The notes under the pieces are model-generated. The model made no database searches. It had not been told where the DNA came from and saw only the letters and a program-made list of their open reading frames with translations. From Acanthacorydalis orientalis (lineage: Eukaryota; Arthropoda; Insecta; Megaloptera; Corydalidae): a DNA stretch of 64,000 bases. Shown in pieces: positions 22,651 to 32,827 of this stretch. The DNA lies in contig CM068317.1 of assembly GCA_034766995.1 (NCBI GenBank), positions 25,453,501-25,517,500 on the forward strand, written 5' to 3'. The first letter of the stretch is position 1; the number at the start of each line of letters is the position of its first letter. Position numbers and translations under genes: made by a program.

Positions 22651-23207
22651 TTGCTAGGAAAATAATTGCGGTTTTTATTTTCTGAATTCTAACCCTAATT
22701 TTTTCCAATGAAAATATCATTTCATCGTGTTCATGTTGATATCGTTTTAAAGTGTATTTTTCGGTCTTTATTTTGGAAACATCTACTTTGGTTTAATTAT
22801 TAATTTTGCTTCAAGTTAGCCTATTGAATTAAAGATGAAAAAAGCAAATAAGAGTAATTTTTGTGAGTTCAAAATGAATGGTAAAGCAGCAGAAACTGCT
22901 CGTGTAAACAAAACGATGCTTTTGGTGGAGGTGCTGTTAAGGAACGTATAGTGCAACGGTGTTTCCAAAAATTTCGAGCTGGAGACAAAAGCTTTGAAGA
23001 TGAAAAAGGTCGCGGGCGTCCTTCTTCAGTTCATAACGACTAACTGAAGGCGTTAGTTGAATCAGAATCACACACAACGATTCGAAACCTTGTACCAATA
23101 TTAAACGTTAGTCATTCAATAGTTCTGGACCATTTAAAACCACTTAAAATTAAAAAATATATATGAATTTGATAGTCATAAGCCGTAATTATTTTTCTAC
23201 CAACCTA
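22649..23207 (+). mobile_element. Internally deleted cecropia-type mariner (about 560 bp)
   Basis: The left end is TGGTTGCTAGGAAAATAATTG and the right end CCGTAATTATTTTTCTACCA. The kept part is the 5' region with the helix-turn-helix half of the transposase: FCEFKMNGKAAETARVNK, then a KNFELETKALKMKK-type trace. The catalytic half is deleted. Confidence 0.87.
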
Positions 23208-23628
23208 TATATTCTAATGACAAATATTATGATATTAGCTGCACTCTTATATCACATAAGTTATCTAACAAATTATCTGTAGAAGTTTATATCGGTTTTA
23301 ATCTTACAAAACGATTAATATAGAAAAATTACTGACTAACACTCAATCGATAAAATTCTATCGAACTTAAAATCTTATTTTTAGATTTAAAACTTGTCTA
23401 GTGTGTTAAATCTCTTTGTAAATGCTTATGTTTTTTGAAATACTATTTGAAATTAAAAATAATTTTATTAGAAATTAAAGTAGGATATTAAAGTATTTAC
23501 AATTATAATTAACTCTTTTACATGAAATTAAAAGTGAATTGGTATTATTGATTGGTTTTTAATAAATATTCATGATTAAAAGACCTACAAGTAATATTAC
23601 TAACTGTTGTTTAATGTACTATACGTTT

Positions 23629-23692
<64 letters not shown>

Positions 23693-24474
23693 CACATACA
23701 TACATCCATCAAGGGAAGTTCGAATAGTAAATAATAAACGATCGAAATACATTCAAAAATAATTTATCTAAAATAAGAACCATAGTTCAGCATTTAAAAT
23801 TCATTCTTCCGTTATAAATGTCAGTCTACTAGAAAGTACCTGACAGTGAGTATGAAAACCACTCAAGAACCACAGCATGTATTCTTGTAATAATTTCTAA
23901 TCAACGTCGTCTCTTTACCGTGCATATACACTTCTTCGTACACGGTTCCGTGCACGGCTTCCTGGAACACACATTCATTCATGAATGCACGCCACAAGCT
24001 TTCATTAAACTTCAACAACAATACGATTTGTATTCAACAAGCACGTACACCGAACTGCGGCGTGAATATCGTTTTATGTACATCATAACATTTCCAAATC
24101 ACTCGCCGTAATCCTATGTACAAAAGCAGTAAATATGGGTGCCTTAGAAGGGATCACTTCGAACGTCCGTGGTGGTTGAACGTATAGCGGGAGAGAAACT
24201 GGTTCGGAGCGGCCTCGAAAGTTTCATACTCACGTTTACATACATACATATATACATATATATACACACATACATACATACAACCGTTAAAGGAGAATAT
24301 TCTCCGTTATAAACCGAACAGACTCGAACGTGGGCGTAATTATTTCCTGGAATTCAAGACTGAATGCACTGGATTAAACATGAACAAAAGGCGATAAAAA
24401 GTTTATCTCAAAGATAGTACAAGATTTATATATGTATGTATATATATATATATACACATATAAATCTTACACAG

Positions 24475-24505
<31 letters not shown>

Positions 24506-24536
24506 CTGTGTGCATGTGTTTGTATCCGTTTTTATA
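23208..24536. other. Ret intron, microsatellites and unique DNA
   Basis: It holds a (TA)n tract (23633-23689) followed by CATACA repeats, an unassigned less AT-rich block at 23860-24230 with no recognisable protein, and a TA tract at 24480-24506. No gene. Confidence 0.45.
23633..23689. repeat. (TA)n then (CATA)n microsatellite
   Basis: About 28 TA units grade into ACATACACATACATACATC. Confidence 0.95.
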
Positions 24537-25155
24537 TTGGGTGTTGGAATTAATTCGTAGCGTTTTCTTCATGAAAAAAGATCGTTTATTTTAAATGAAA
24601 TTGAAAAAAACATCAATCACAGTATTGTCCATCGTTAGCCACTACTTTTTCCCATCTTTCCGGCAGGAGACGAACACCACGTCGGAAGAACTCCTCGCAA
24701 TCCACGAATCGACCCATTTTTTGCAATCTTCCTAAGAAGTGAGCTTCTTCCCAGACAGACCATGACTCATCGATCGACACAAGTGATAATCAGAAGGAGC
24801 AATATGTGGAAAATACGGTGGGTGGAGTAAGAGTTCCCATTTGGGCGTTTCCAAGTATGATTTAACCGGTTTTGCGTCGTACGGACGAGCATTGTCGTGC
24901 TGCAGAATCACTTTGTCGTGTATTCCAAAGTATTCCGGCCCTTTTTCCTTCAATGCACGGCTCAAGCGTATCAATTGTAGTCAGTAGCGATCCCCAGTGA
25001 TGGTTTCATTCGGTTTGAGCAGCTCATAGTATATCACACCCTTATAATCCCACTAAACACAAAACATGAGCTTGGGATCCATGGATATGGTTGGTTGGCT
25101 GGTGTTGATGGTTGGCCGAGCTTAACCCATGACTTTCTGCGCTTGGGCTTGTTAT
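24537..25155 (-). mobile_element. Mos1-like mariner, C-terminal half
   Basis: The terminus is TTGGGTGTTGGAATTAATTC, the same as the element at 42461-43739. The minus strand reads VILQHDNARPYDAKPVK, then WELLLHPPYFPHIAPSDYHL (24732-24974): second and third catalytic Asp regions of the mauritiana (Mos1) group. It ends at about 25155 inside the GDEKW-to-HDN interval, so the N-terminal half is missing. Confidence 0.87.
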
Positions 25156-25501
25156 GTTTATACTATTGTTATTTTTATACCAATAGGGTTTTACTTTTAA
25201 CAAACAAATATATTAATTTTTAAACAGCCGATCTATTCCATATTTCATTAAAATTGAACCATACATTCATCAGATCATGAAAAATAATTTGTTTTTCAAA
25301 TGAAGTAATTAAAATGTAACATTTTTGTAATCACAATCTTCTGAAAGCATATTCGCCTGTCAAAATATTTCGCTTTTCAGAAATCTGTTTACCCTATTTA
25401 AACCTTTATTATATATGTCTTTAATAAGGTCTAAACATAAGGAAAAATAAAAAGCGCGATTGATATAAAAATGTTTAAATTTATAATCAGATGATACTCA
25501 C

Positions 25502-25602
25502 TGAGCTGTTTCCATGACCAGGCGTTAGAGTTGTGTCGTTAATCCGCATGATTGCTGTATACGGGAAGTTTGTAATCCGTTTTGATTTCGCAAACGAAAG
25601 TG
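25502..25602 (-). CDS. Ret: Ret exon: small exon of cadherin-like domain 3
   Basis: This 101-bp exon has two leading bases plus 33 codons. The acceptor is TGCTTGTTTCAG at 25603 and the donor is A|GTGAGT at 25501. The peptide includes RITNFPYTAIMRINDTT and ends with HGNSS. It is isolated between two introns of more than 15 kb, so gene prediction would easily miss it. It is supported by phase: the preceding exon leaves one base and the following exon starts in phase 0. The product runs smoothly into FNVTIRIHNG of the next exon. Confidence 0.85.
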
Positions 25603-27146
25603 CTGAAACAAGCATAAAATATGTAACAAAATGTAAAATATGTAACAATAGAATAACATAAATTAACAAACACTTTTTTTAGAAATGCATATTTTGAAAT
25701 CTGATAAATGTATTCCATATTACAATATTTTTTTAACATACTTTCTTTTTTTAATTAACTATTTAGATTTTCAATTAAAAGAAAAGTTTATTTTCTACGT
25801 TTTTTTTTTAATAAGACACAAGATTTTGATTATAACAAATAAAGTTTCACTCCTCACACATAACAATATATATTTAACAACTATTTATATTACTTTTCTT
25901 ACCAAATTTTTAATAATTAATTATTAAATATTTTATGAACAGCTTACATACATTTAAATTGAAGTACCGGCATGCATTTCTCAAGTAGCGAAAAATATCT
26001 CTACTTTAAAAAATCTATTGAAATATAAATGATTATCGACATTTTTAAACATTTGATCAGAAAAATATTTTGTTGTGTGTATAGGTAAATAATTCATTTG
26101 TGTAAATGAATTTAGCCATAATCCTAAAAACTCTAATAAACTACTTTTTCCTAAAGTCTTATGATTGGATCTAGATGGACGTAAATCTACTTGTTTTATA
26201 ATAACATTATGACTTTGCTTCTTTATAATCGTAACGAAAAAAGTAGTAATAAAAATATGAATTAATTTTCTTGATCTCATCAATGATAATAAATGTATGT
26301 TCCACTCTTTTCAAAAAAAGAAAAATCGCGATTATTACAAAAGTTTTTTATAGAAACGTAAAATATTCCATGCATTTTATACAGGTCAATTATAAGCGCT
26401 TATAACAATTTGAGAGTTAGATTAAACCTAGTAAAGTTTTAATCTGATAAACTCATTAAACTTTCAAGCCAGTCATTTTCTGAATGAAAAGTTGTATTCG
26501 TGGAAATTCAGTCATAATTCAAAGAAAATTAGTATAATGCTACTCATGATTTTTTCAATGTGTTTTGAAAAGCACAAAGTTAAAGATTAAGAAAAAAGAA
26601 TTAATTAATGAACAGAAAAGCAAAGTTAAAAACAATTAATTAATTAAAATTACATTAATTTCAGTTTCACAGACGAATCATTTTCTCAATCTACAAACTA
26701 TACAAAAATTTTTTGGTCAAAAATATTCAATAAATCATTATCGATCATTTTTTATTGTTGATTATGTGCATTTTATAGCATAGGAATATCATTATCTTCA
26801 AAGGGAAAAAGTGCAGAAGAGATTTTTCTTTATCCTGGCGCTTTCAATATTTTTGATCAGAAAAAATATCGTTTGTGTACTGGAAAAAGAATTCATTTGC
26901 GAAACTGAATCTAGTCACAGTGTCGGAACTCTATTGTAATTAATTTTAATCATAATAATTTTAATGATAACTGATATTTTATTAAAAAATGTTTAATTTT
27001 TCTAATTTCCTGGTCTTCTGATATCTCTTGAGTATTTTTATTTAAATGAGCTGACAACAAACCACAAACATCAAAATGGTATTAAGACCTACTCACAATT
27101 TTTGTAATGAAATATTAAAAATCAATTAATTAATTTCAGCAATGCA
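25603..27146. other. Ret intron with two copies of a dispersed repeat
   Basis: AT-rich DNA without genes. Copies of the 'TTTGATCAGAAAAATAT' repeat lie at about 26040-26120 and 26740-26940. Confidence 0.5.
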
Positions 27147-27381
27147 TTAGGTTGGTAGAAAAATAATTGCGGTTTATTGCCATTAAATTCATATACATTT
27201 TTTAATTTAAGTGGTTTTAAGTTGTCCAGAACTGTTAGATGACTAACACTTTTGTGCAAGCTCTCGAATTCTTGTTAGCTGTTATGAACTGAAGAAGAAC
27301 GCCTGTGACCTTCCTTATTTTCAAAGCTCTTGTCCCCAGTACGAAATTTTTGGAATGGCTATTGTATCGTATCTTCTCTAA

Positions 27382-29837
27382 CACTAGATTTACGGGTATC
27401 GACTGTTTACCTATTTTTACTGAAATCCGTCTTTTTGAAGGATAAATTAAAATTCAATTTAACGTTTAACACACGTTTAGTTTTACCTTTTATTTTGACA
27501 TTTTTATGTTTAGAACTGAGCAATGATACCTTTTTGTTTGGCTTGGATTTGTAAACTGTGAGAACGTACTCATCTGGTTTATAAAGTTTTGTGGAAAATC
27601 TGATCATATTATCCTTCTTAGCCTTTGCAATTTTTGGCAATTCTCTTTTGTTTGCACGTATAATCCCCACAAGAGTTGTTTTTTTGCAAGCAACTTTTTT
27701 GCAAGGGAAATGCTTGTGAAAAAGTTGTCAGTAGTAATATTTCTTCCACGGGCTTAATATGGTTCAGCAAGCTTGAGCACGACGAATTCGCTCAAAGGTA
27801 TATATGATAGTCGTATTTCGTCTTTTTTTAAGTATGTGATGCCATTTATAAGATATTTGCTTGTAACGTCCGATGCCAACCAAAACTTTATGCTGAATTT
27901 ATCGGGTTTATTTGGTATGTACTGTGTAAATCGGCATCTAGCTTTGGTTGGGAACAATTGTTCATCGATTGTGATGTTCGTGGCAGGATTATAGCAAACC
28001 TGACTATTTTGAATAAATCTGACTCATATTACAAAAATCAACACAAATTTGTCTATTTTCAACCTCTGACTTCGTTCATGCTTTTTGTCGAGACGTGTGA
28101 ATCGAAGAATTTCCCTGAACGTATCTCTGGATATTGTTTGTGGAAAGAAGCTAGGTCTCCATTTCCTACACCATAAATATGAAGTAAATTGAAGTACATT
28201 ATAAATTCCATTTTGGATGTACATTTTCCGCATACATACTTGTTGCACTTAATACAAATATTATTAGACCTATTTTTCTTGCATAATCCGATTTGGCAAG
28301 ACTTTCGTACATTAAGATTTTGTATAATTGGCAATGAATTGGAACTAGTTGTTCGTCGCGAAAATCACTGCCTAGTTCTTCAGCCAATGGAAAAATAAAA
28401 TCCATTCTAGATATGTTTACTCCAGTAATCTCTTTGTACAATATCCAGGAATTGTTGGCTGCCAAATCTGAAATGTTACAAAACACTTCTTAGCCTTTGC
28501 AATTTTTGGCAATTCTCTTCTGTTTGCATGTATAGTTTCTACAAGAGTTGTTTTTTTTTGCAAGCAACTTTTTTGCAAGAGAAATGCTTGTGAAAAAGTT
28601 GTCAGTAGTAATGTTTCTTTCACGGCCTAAATTCTTTGCTTCATACGCCCCTCTGACATAAAAAATCGCCAGAAAAGCTCGTAATTGTGATTTTGTAACC
28701 ACCAAATCTTTTTTCAAAACTTTACGCGCCTCCATTTCAGTACTAATTTTGATATACTCAATCATACCTTCACCAATTATCGGTTCAAATGCGCTACTTA
28801 CATTGCCAAGCATAATATATTTTCTTGCGTACGCAGTTGGTCCTGGCACATCTTTGAACATACTATAAGCTGGTAATCTACCACAACCTCCACCTTCTTC
28901 TAATGTTTTCCATAAAGTTTCATCAAGAGAACGTTCGATCGAATTGTCTTCATTACTACAGGTATCAGCAGCTTCTATGTCACTTTCGCTCTCAATATCT
29001 GAAATAATACGCATCCTTTTTCTTCTGCGACACATATTATGAAGATTTTCATCATCACTGTTGTCAGAATCTGCAGTTTTGTTGTTCACGTTGCTAATTT
29101 CTTCCTCGCTTTCGCATATTTCGGTAACACGCATCAGAATCTGATCCAGATAGGTCTTCATCTATACTGGTTACCTTTTTGATCAATTCAATATCTTTTA
29201 GAGACTTGTCCATAATACCTAGCCAAGTAGTCAGAACATAAATATAAAAAAATATTTCTTTATGGATAGATTTTCAAACTACTTTGAAAAATTCAACTCT
29301 TTGTTTAGTAAATAAACTCCACTTCCTTTTCTGCAAAATTCACTTTTGAAATAATCACTCGCTTTGCTCTAATTGTTTTATCAATAACAAGTTCACCCTC
29401 GCTAAATTTCCAAATATCACATCCTTTCTCTGCAAACTGCACAGTTGAAATGATCATTCGTGATATGATAAGGTTTTCTCTTTTTGTAAACAAATAGTTC
29501 AAAGCTGTTCGTTTACGTGCTCGCTGCTAAACAGTCGTTATTTGTTTCGTTTTTCTTTACTCATTCTCATTTCGTTTTTGTTATTCCACAACAATTGAAA
29601 AGATTGATTGTAAATTAAGTAACCCGTCAATTTGACGGATTTTCGTAAAAATATGTATACAACATATAGAAATAAGAAAATATAGTTCTTTCGGATAAAA
29701 TGCGTGGAGATATATATTCACTATATTATATCATTAAAAACCAATATATAATTTCTAAAAAATAATATTTACATGTTCGGAATTTTTAAGCATAAAATCA
29801 GAAACCTGTCAAATTGATGGGTTCCATAAATTTAGTG
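27382..29837 (-). mobile_element. piggyBac-like element, 2.46 kb, nested at TTAA
   Basis: The terminal repeats are CACTAGATTTACGGGTA at the left and, reversed, CACTAAATTTATGGAACC at the right. They are flanked by CTAA (27378-27381, one base off) and TTAA (29838-29841). In the related mariner at 56866 the uninterrupted site reads CCTTCCTTAACAACATCCAC, and the two flanks here rejoin to that sequence. Subterminal near-palindromes such as CCGTCAATTTGACGG are like those of known piggyBac ends. Confidence 0.9.
27407..29161 (-). pseudogene. piggyBac transposase pseudogene, segments out of order
   Basis: Read on the minus strand, the N-terminal acidic part and LRAFLAIFYVRGAYEAKNL lie at 29161-28650. 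This jumps directly to RNITTDNFFTSISLAKKLL (about 28640-28500), then to DLAANNSWILYKEITG and the C-terminal cysteine-rich NNICIKCNKYVCGKCTSK (28480-28200). Then comes the missing middle: WRPSFFPQTISRDTFREILR, RCRFTQYIPNKPDKFSIKFW, a second TTDNFF copy, and YKSKPNKKVSLLSSKHK (28180-27407). The catalytic Asp of KFWLASD and of TTDNFF are visible. I could not find the third (GVD-x-x-D) region. Frameshifts are present. Confidence 0.85.
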
Positions 29838-30351
29838 TTAACAGTACCCACACCAAAAGAACCTTTTAATTTACGAGCAATTTATGTTGCTTTACCGTCC
29901 GTTTTGAACTCATACAAAAAATTACTCTTATTTGCTTCTTTTCTATTTTTAATTCAGTAGCCCAATTTGAAGGAAAATTATTAATAAAACCATCATCTTC
30001 AAGTCTATTGTCTCCAGCAAGAAACTTTTGGAACCACCATTGCACCGTACATTCCTTACTAGTATCCACATTAAAAGTATTGTTTAGTTTATGAGCAGTT
30101 CCTGTTGCTTTACCACCCGTTTTGAACTCAAACAAAAAAATTGCTCTCATTTGCTTTTTTTCATGTTTAATTCGATACCCCAATTGGAAATAAAATTAAT
30201 AATAAAACCAAAGTCTATATTATTAAAATGCAGACCGAAAAATGAACTTTAAGTTGATATTAATATGAACACGATGAAATGACACTCATTGAAAAAAGTA
30301 AAGTTTAGAATCTAGAAAACAACAACTGCAAATATTTTCCTATCAACCTAA

Positions 30352-31265
30352 TAGAAGTACAAATTTACAGTTACTAATAAAGTAACGAGTAACTGTGATG
30401 GTTTTATTTTCTTTGTGTGTTTTTTTAAAAGACTAAATACTCTTTTTTTCTTTACAAAAATTTTAATAAAATTTTTAATTTATCGAATAATAAAATAAAT
30501 GAATTATACCATTTTTAAATTAATAAAAATCTAATATTTGAATAAAATATTCAGGTAATTTGTATCATTTTTTTAATAATAATGTTTTTGTAGTTTTTTT
30601 ATTATTCTGTTGTAGTAATTTTCTAGTTACTCGAAAAACAAATATTATTCATAAACGAATAATCAATAAAAAATGATTTGATTATTTTTTATAGAAAATA
30701 AATATTCACCTCCTCGTCTATGATCAAAAACAATCATTGTTATGAAAAAGTATGTATGAAAGTATGTTTATCAACCATTTTTGTTTATTGATTTTTTTAT
30801 GGATAAACATGTGTTCATATGTACTAAAGGATACACGTGTAATAAACAACATATATGGTTTTATGTACAGCAGAGGCTTAAATTATTTATTAGGAAAAAG
30901 TATACATTTTAAGAAAATTGATATTCAGGTGAAATTATTAACATTACAAATTTCTGGTTCTTACTTTTGTTCGATAAAAACTTGTGTTATTTTCAGTCAA
31001 TAGAATTGATGCTATCAAAAATTCTTAAAATTCAAAAAATACACTTTTATCTTAGACCATAAATAGTATTTTTCGTTGGTTTTCTTACTTCTCTATCTTG
31101 CTTTCCATAAAATATTCAGTAGTTTAGAATCTTCGTCGCACAACTTATAAAAAGAATGGAGTAAATTTTTAATGAAATTTTAAAAGTTCGTATAAAGATA
31201 CATAAAAAATAGTACATTCTTATCTTTACATTATACAATTTTATGCTTACTTTGAGTAATAACTG
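30352..31265. other. Ret intron, nothing recognised
   Basis: AT-rich with A/T runs. An 83-codon open frame at 30752-31003 has no family resemblance and looks like chance. Confidence 0.45.
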
Positions 31266-31345
31266 TTAGGTTGGTAGAAAAATAATTACGGCTTATTACC
31301 TTCAAATTCATAACAAAAACCGTAATTATTTTCCTAATGACCTAA
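31266..31345. mobile_element. 80-bp MADE1-like mariner MITE (copy 2)
   Basis: The element is exactly 80 bp from TTAGGTTGGTAGAAAAATAA to the inverted AATTATTTTCCTAATGACC, with only ACCTTCAAATTCATAAC between the ends. It is the terminal-only derivative of the local cecropia-type mariner. Confidence 0.9.
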
Positions 31346-31429
31346 TATTTCTCAAAAACAACTTAAATATAAGTTTACTACCATTTAAATTGTTTTCTAA
31401 AAACTAATTTTTTTGTTCATAATACGAGA

Positions 31430-31700
31430 TGCAACAAGAAACTAATTTAAAATATTTCATTCGACAATTTGGGCATGAAGAAGGTGTATGCAAAGATGGT
31501 GTTCAATATTTTGATCTCCGAGAAAAAGTAAGAGCCCAAATCTGCTCTAACGACCTTGAAAAATTTTAAAAAGGACATTCTAATTGTTATCATAGATGAT
31601 GAGTCAAGGGAACTTCAGTACGATCCCGAAATTAAAATGGAAAGTCTACTGTGAACAATATTAATTTCTCTATAAAGAAGGCAACAATGCCAGTTTCTAC
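31430..31700 (+). pseudogene. Mariner transposase relic, highly decayed
   Basis: Frame-shifting traces read KKVYAKMVFNILISEKK, then FKKDILIVIIDDESRELQYDP. These follow the insect mariner pattern KVYAKMVPKxLTPEQK ... TCDESWFFxYDPE. No terminal repeats are recognised. Confidence 0.5.
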
Positions 31701-32009
31701 ACGAAAACAATATTTTTAATCTTTTTGGGCAATCAACATACCTTGTACATAATTATTTTCCATCATGGTAGACTATTAACCAACAACTTTACAGGGATGT
31801 TCTGGAGAATTTGTGAAAAATGTTTATCAAAAAAACTGAGCTGTAATCTTATAAGTGGATTTTTCATCACTGAAATGCTACTTTCATTCGGCGTGATTAG
31901 TAAAGAAATGTTTTGCTCAAATGTAGATCACAGTAATGAAACACATCTTATACGTTACGACCTTTTTGCTTCCAAAACTAAAAATATTCTCGAACAGAAT
32001 CCATTTTTA

Positions 32010-32062
<53 letters not shown>
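32010..32062. repeat. (TA)n microsatellite
   Basis: A pure TA run of about 26 units just upstream of a LINE fragment. Confidence 0.95.
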
Positions 32063-32063
<1 letters not shown>

Positions 32064-32074
32064 CAAAAAAAAGA

Positions 32075-32530
32075 CATACAACGAAAAGCACCTCCCTACG
32101 ATTGACGAGTTTGTCCACCGACAAGCTAGCCGTTTGTACGAGCGCGCGAGATCCAGCAAAAACGCCCTGGTCCGTGGACTGGGCACCAACGACCTCGTCG
32201 CCGAGCACTGCTCCCATCAGCGGCCTAGAACTATCAGCGAACTAGCCTGCTGATGGCGTTAATGTGAGGCGATTGATGGTCACTGACCCGGCGTCTGCCA
32301 CTCACAAAAGTCAGTAAGAGGTCTGTCTTCATCGGCTGACCTGAAGCTCCGCTAACTTATCACTAAGAGGCGACCTCCTGAAGGGGGTCATGGAAAATGC
32401 TCTAAAATTTGTGAATGTCCACCATTCCAAGCAACACACCAGGATTATGAGCTGCTCGAGTCGTGAGCGCATACGCTCGGTACTCCAGTCAAGCAAAGGC
32501 CCTTCAGGCCCGCGCTACTTCTTTAACAAC
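32075..32530 (+). mobile_element. Non-LTR retrotransposon 3' end (Jockey-like)
   Basis: The frame reads YNEKHLPTIDEFVHRQASRL, then ALVRGLGTNDL and SHQRPRTISELAC before a stop at 32252. That is the usual C-terminus of Jockey-type ORF2 (an 'FYERxxxSxNxLVxxLG ... HRRPRT' end). A GC-rich 3' untranslated region follows to about 32530. Its composition is clearly unlike the flanking AT-rich intron. The 5' end is truncated at a TA tract. Confidence 0.7.
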
Positions 32531-32827
32531 AAAAAGCATTTTAGAAGATTATTTACAAGCGTGTATGGAGAGATAAACGTCCTTTATTACCAATGGAAAG
32601 TAATTTAGAAGGAGTAACCTTTGAATCTTTTAATTATTGAAATGGTCTCGTTTTATTTTCAATAAACCTTGTATTCTACAAATAATACCAGTAATAATAA
32701 ATAAAAATAGTTCCAAGTGTTTCATACTTTATTTTATAATTTTTTTAAATATTTTGTGCTGTGATCTAATTTGCTTTAAAATTTGTAACATTTTTTTTAT
32801 CCTTCATTAAAAATTTGATTATGTTTC

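Larger units (their letters stand above)
27147..30351 (-). mobile_element. Cecropia-type mariner split by piggyBac, with an internal partial duplication
   Basis: The left end TTAGGTTGGTAGAAAAATAA and the right end TATTTTCCTATCAACCTAAT bound a composite. The mariner part is the same 5' (helix-turn-helix) half seen at 56866-57443. It is interrupted at TTAA by the piggyBac element at 27382-29837. To the right of that insertion, the segment with CGAGCAATTTATGTTGC is followed about 220 bp later by a second, diverged copy (TGAGCAGTTCCTGTTGC). Either two mariners were joined or the 3' part was duplicated. Confidence 0.85.

Noticed and set aside
27407..29161. Host PGBD-type domesticated piggyBac gene
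   Set aside because: Segments are permuted, frames are broken, and TIRs with TTAA flanks show a transposon relic.
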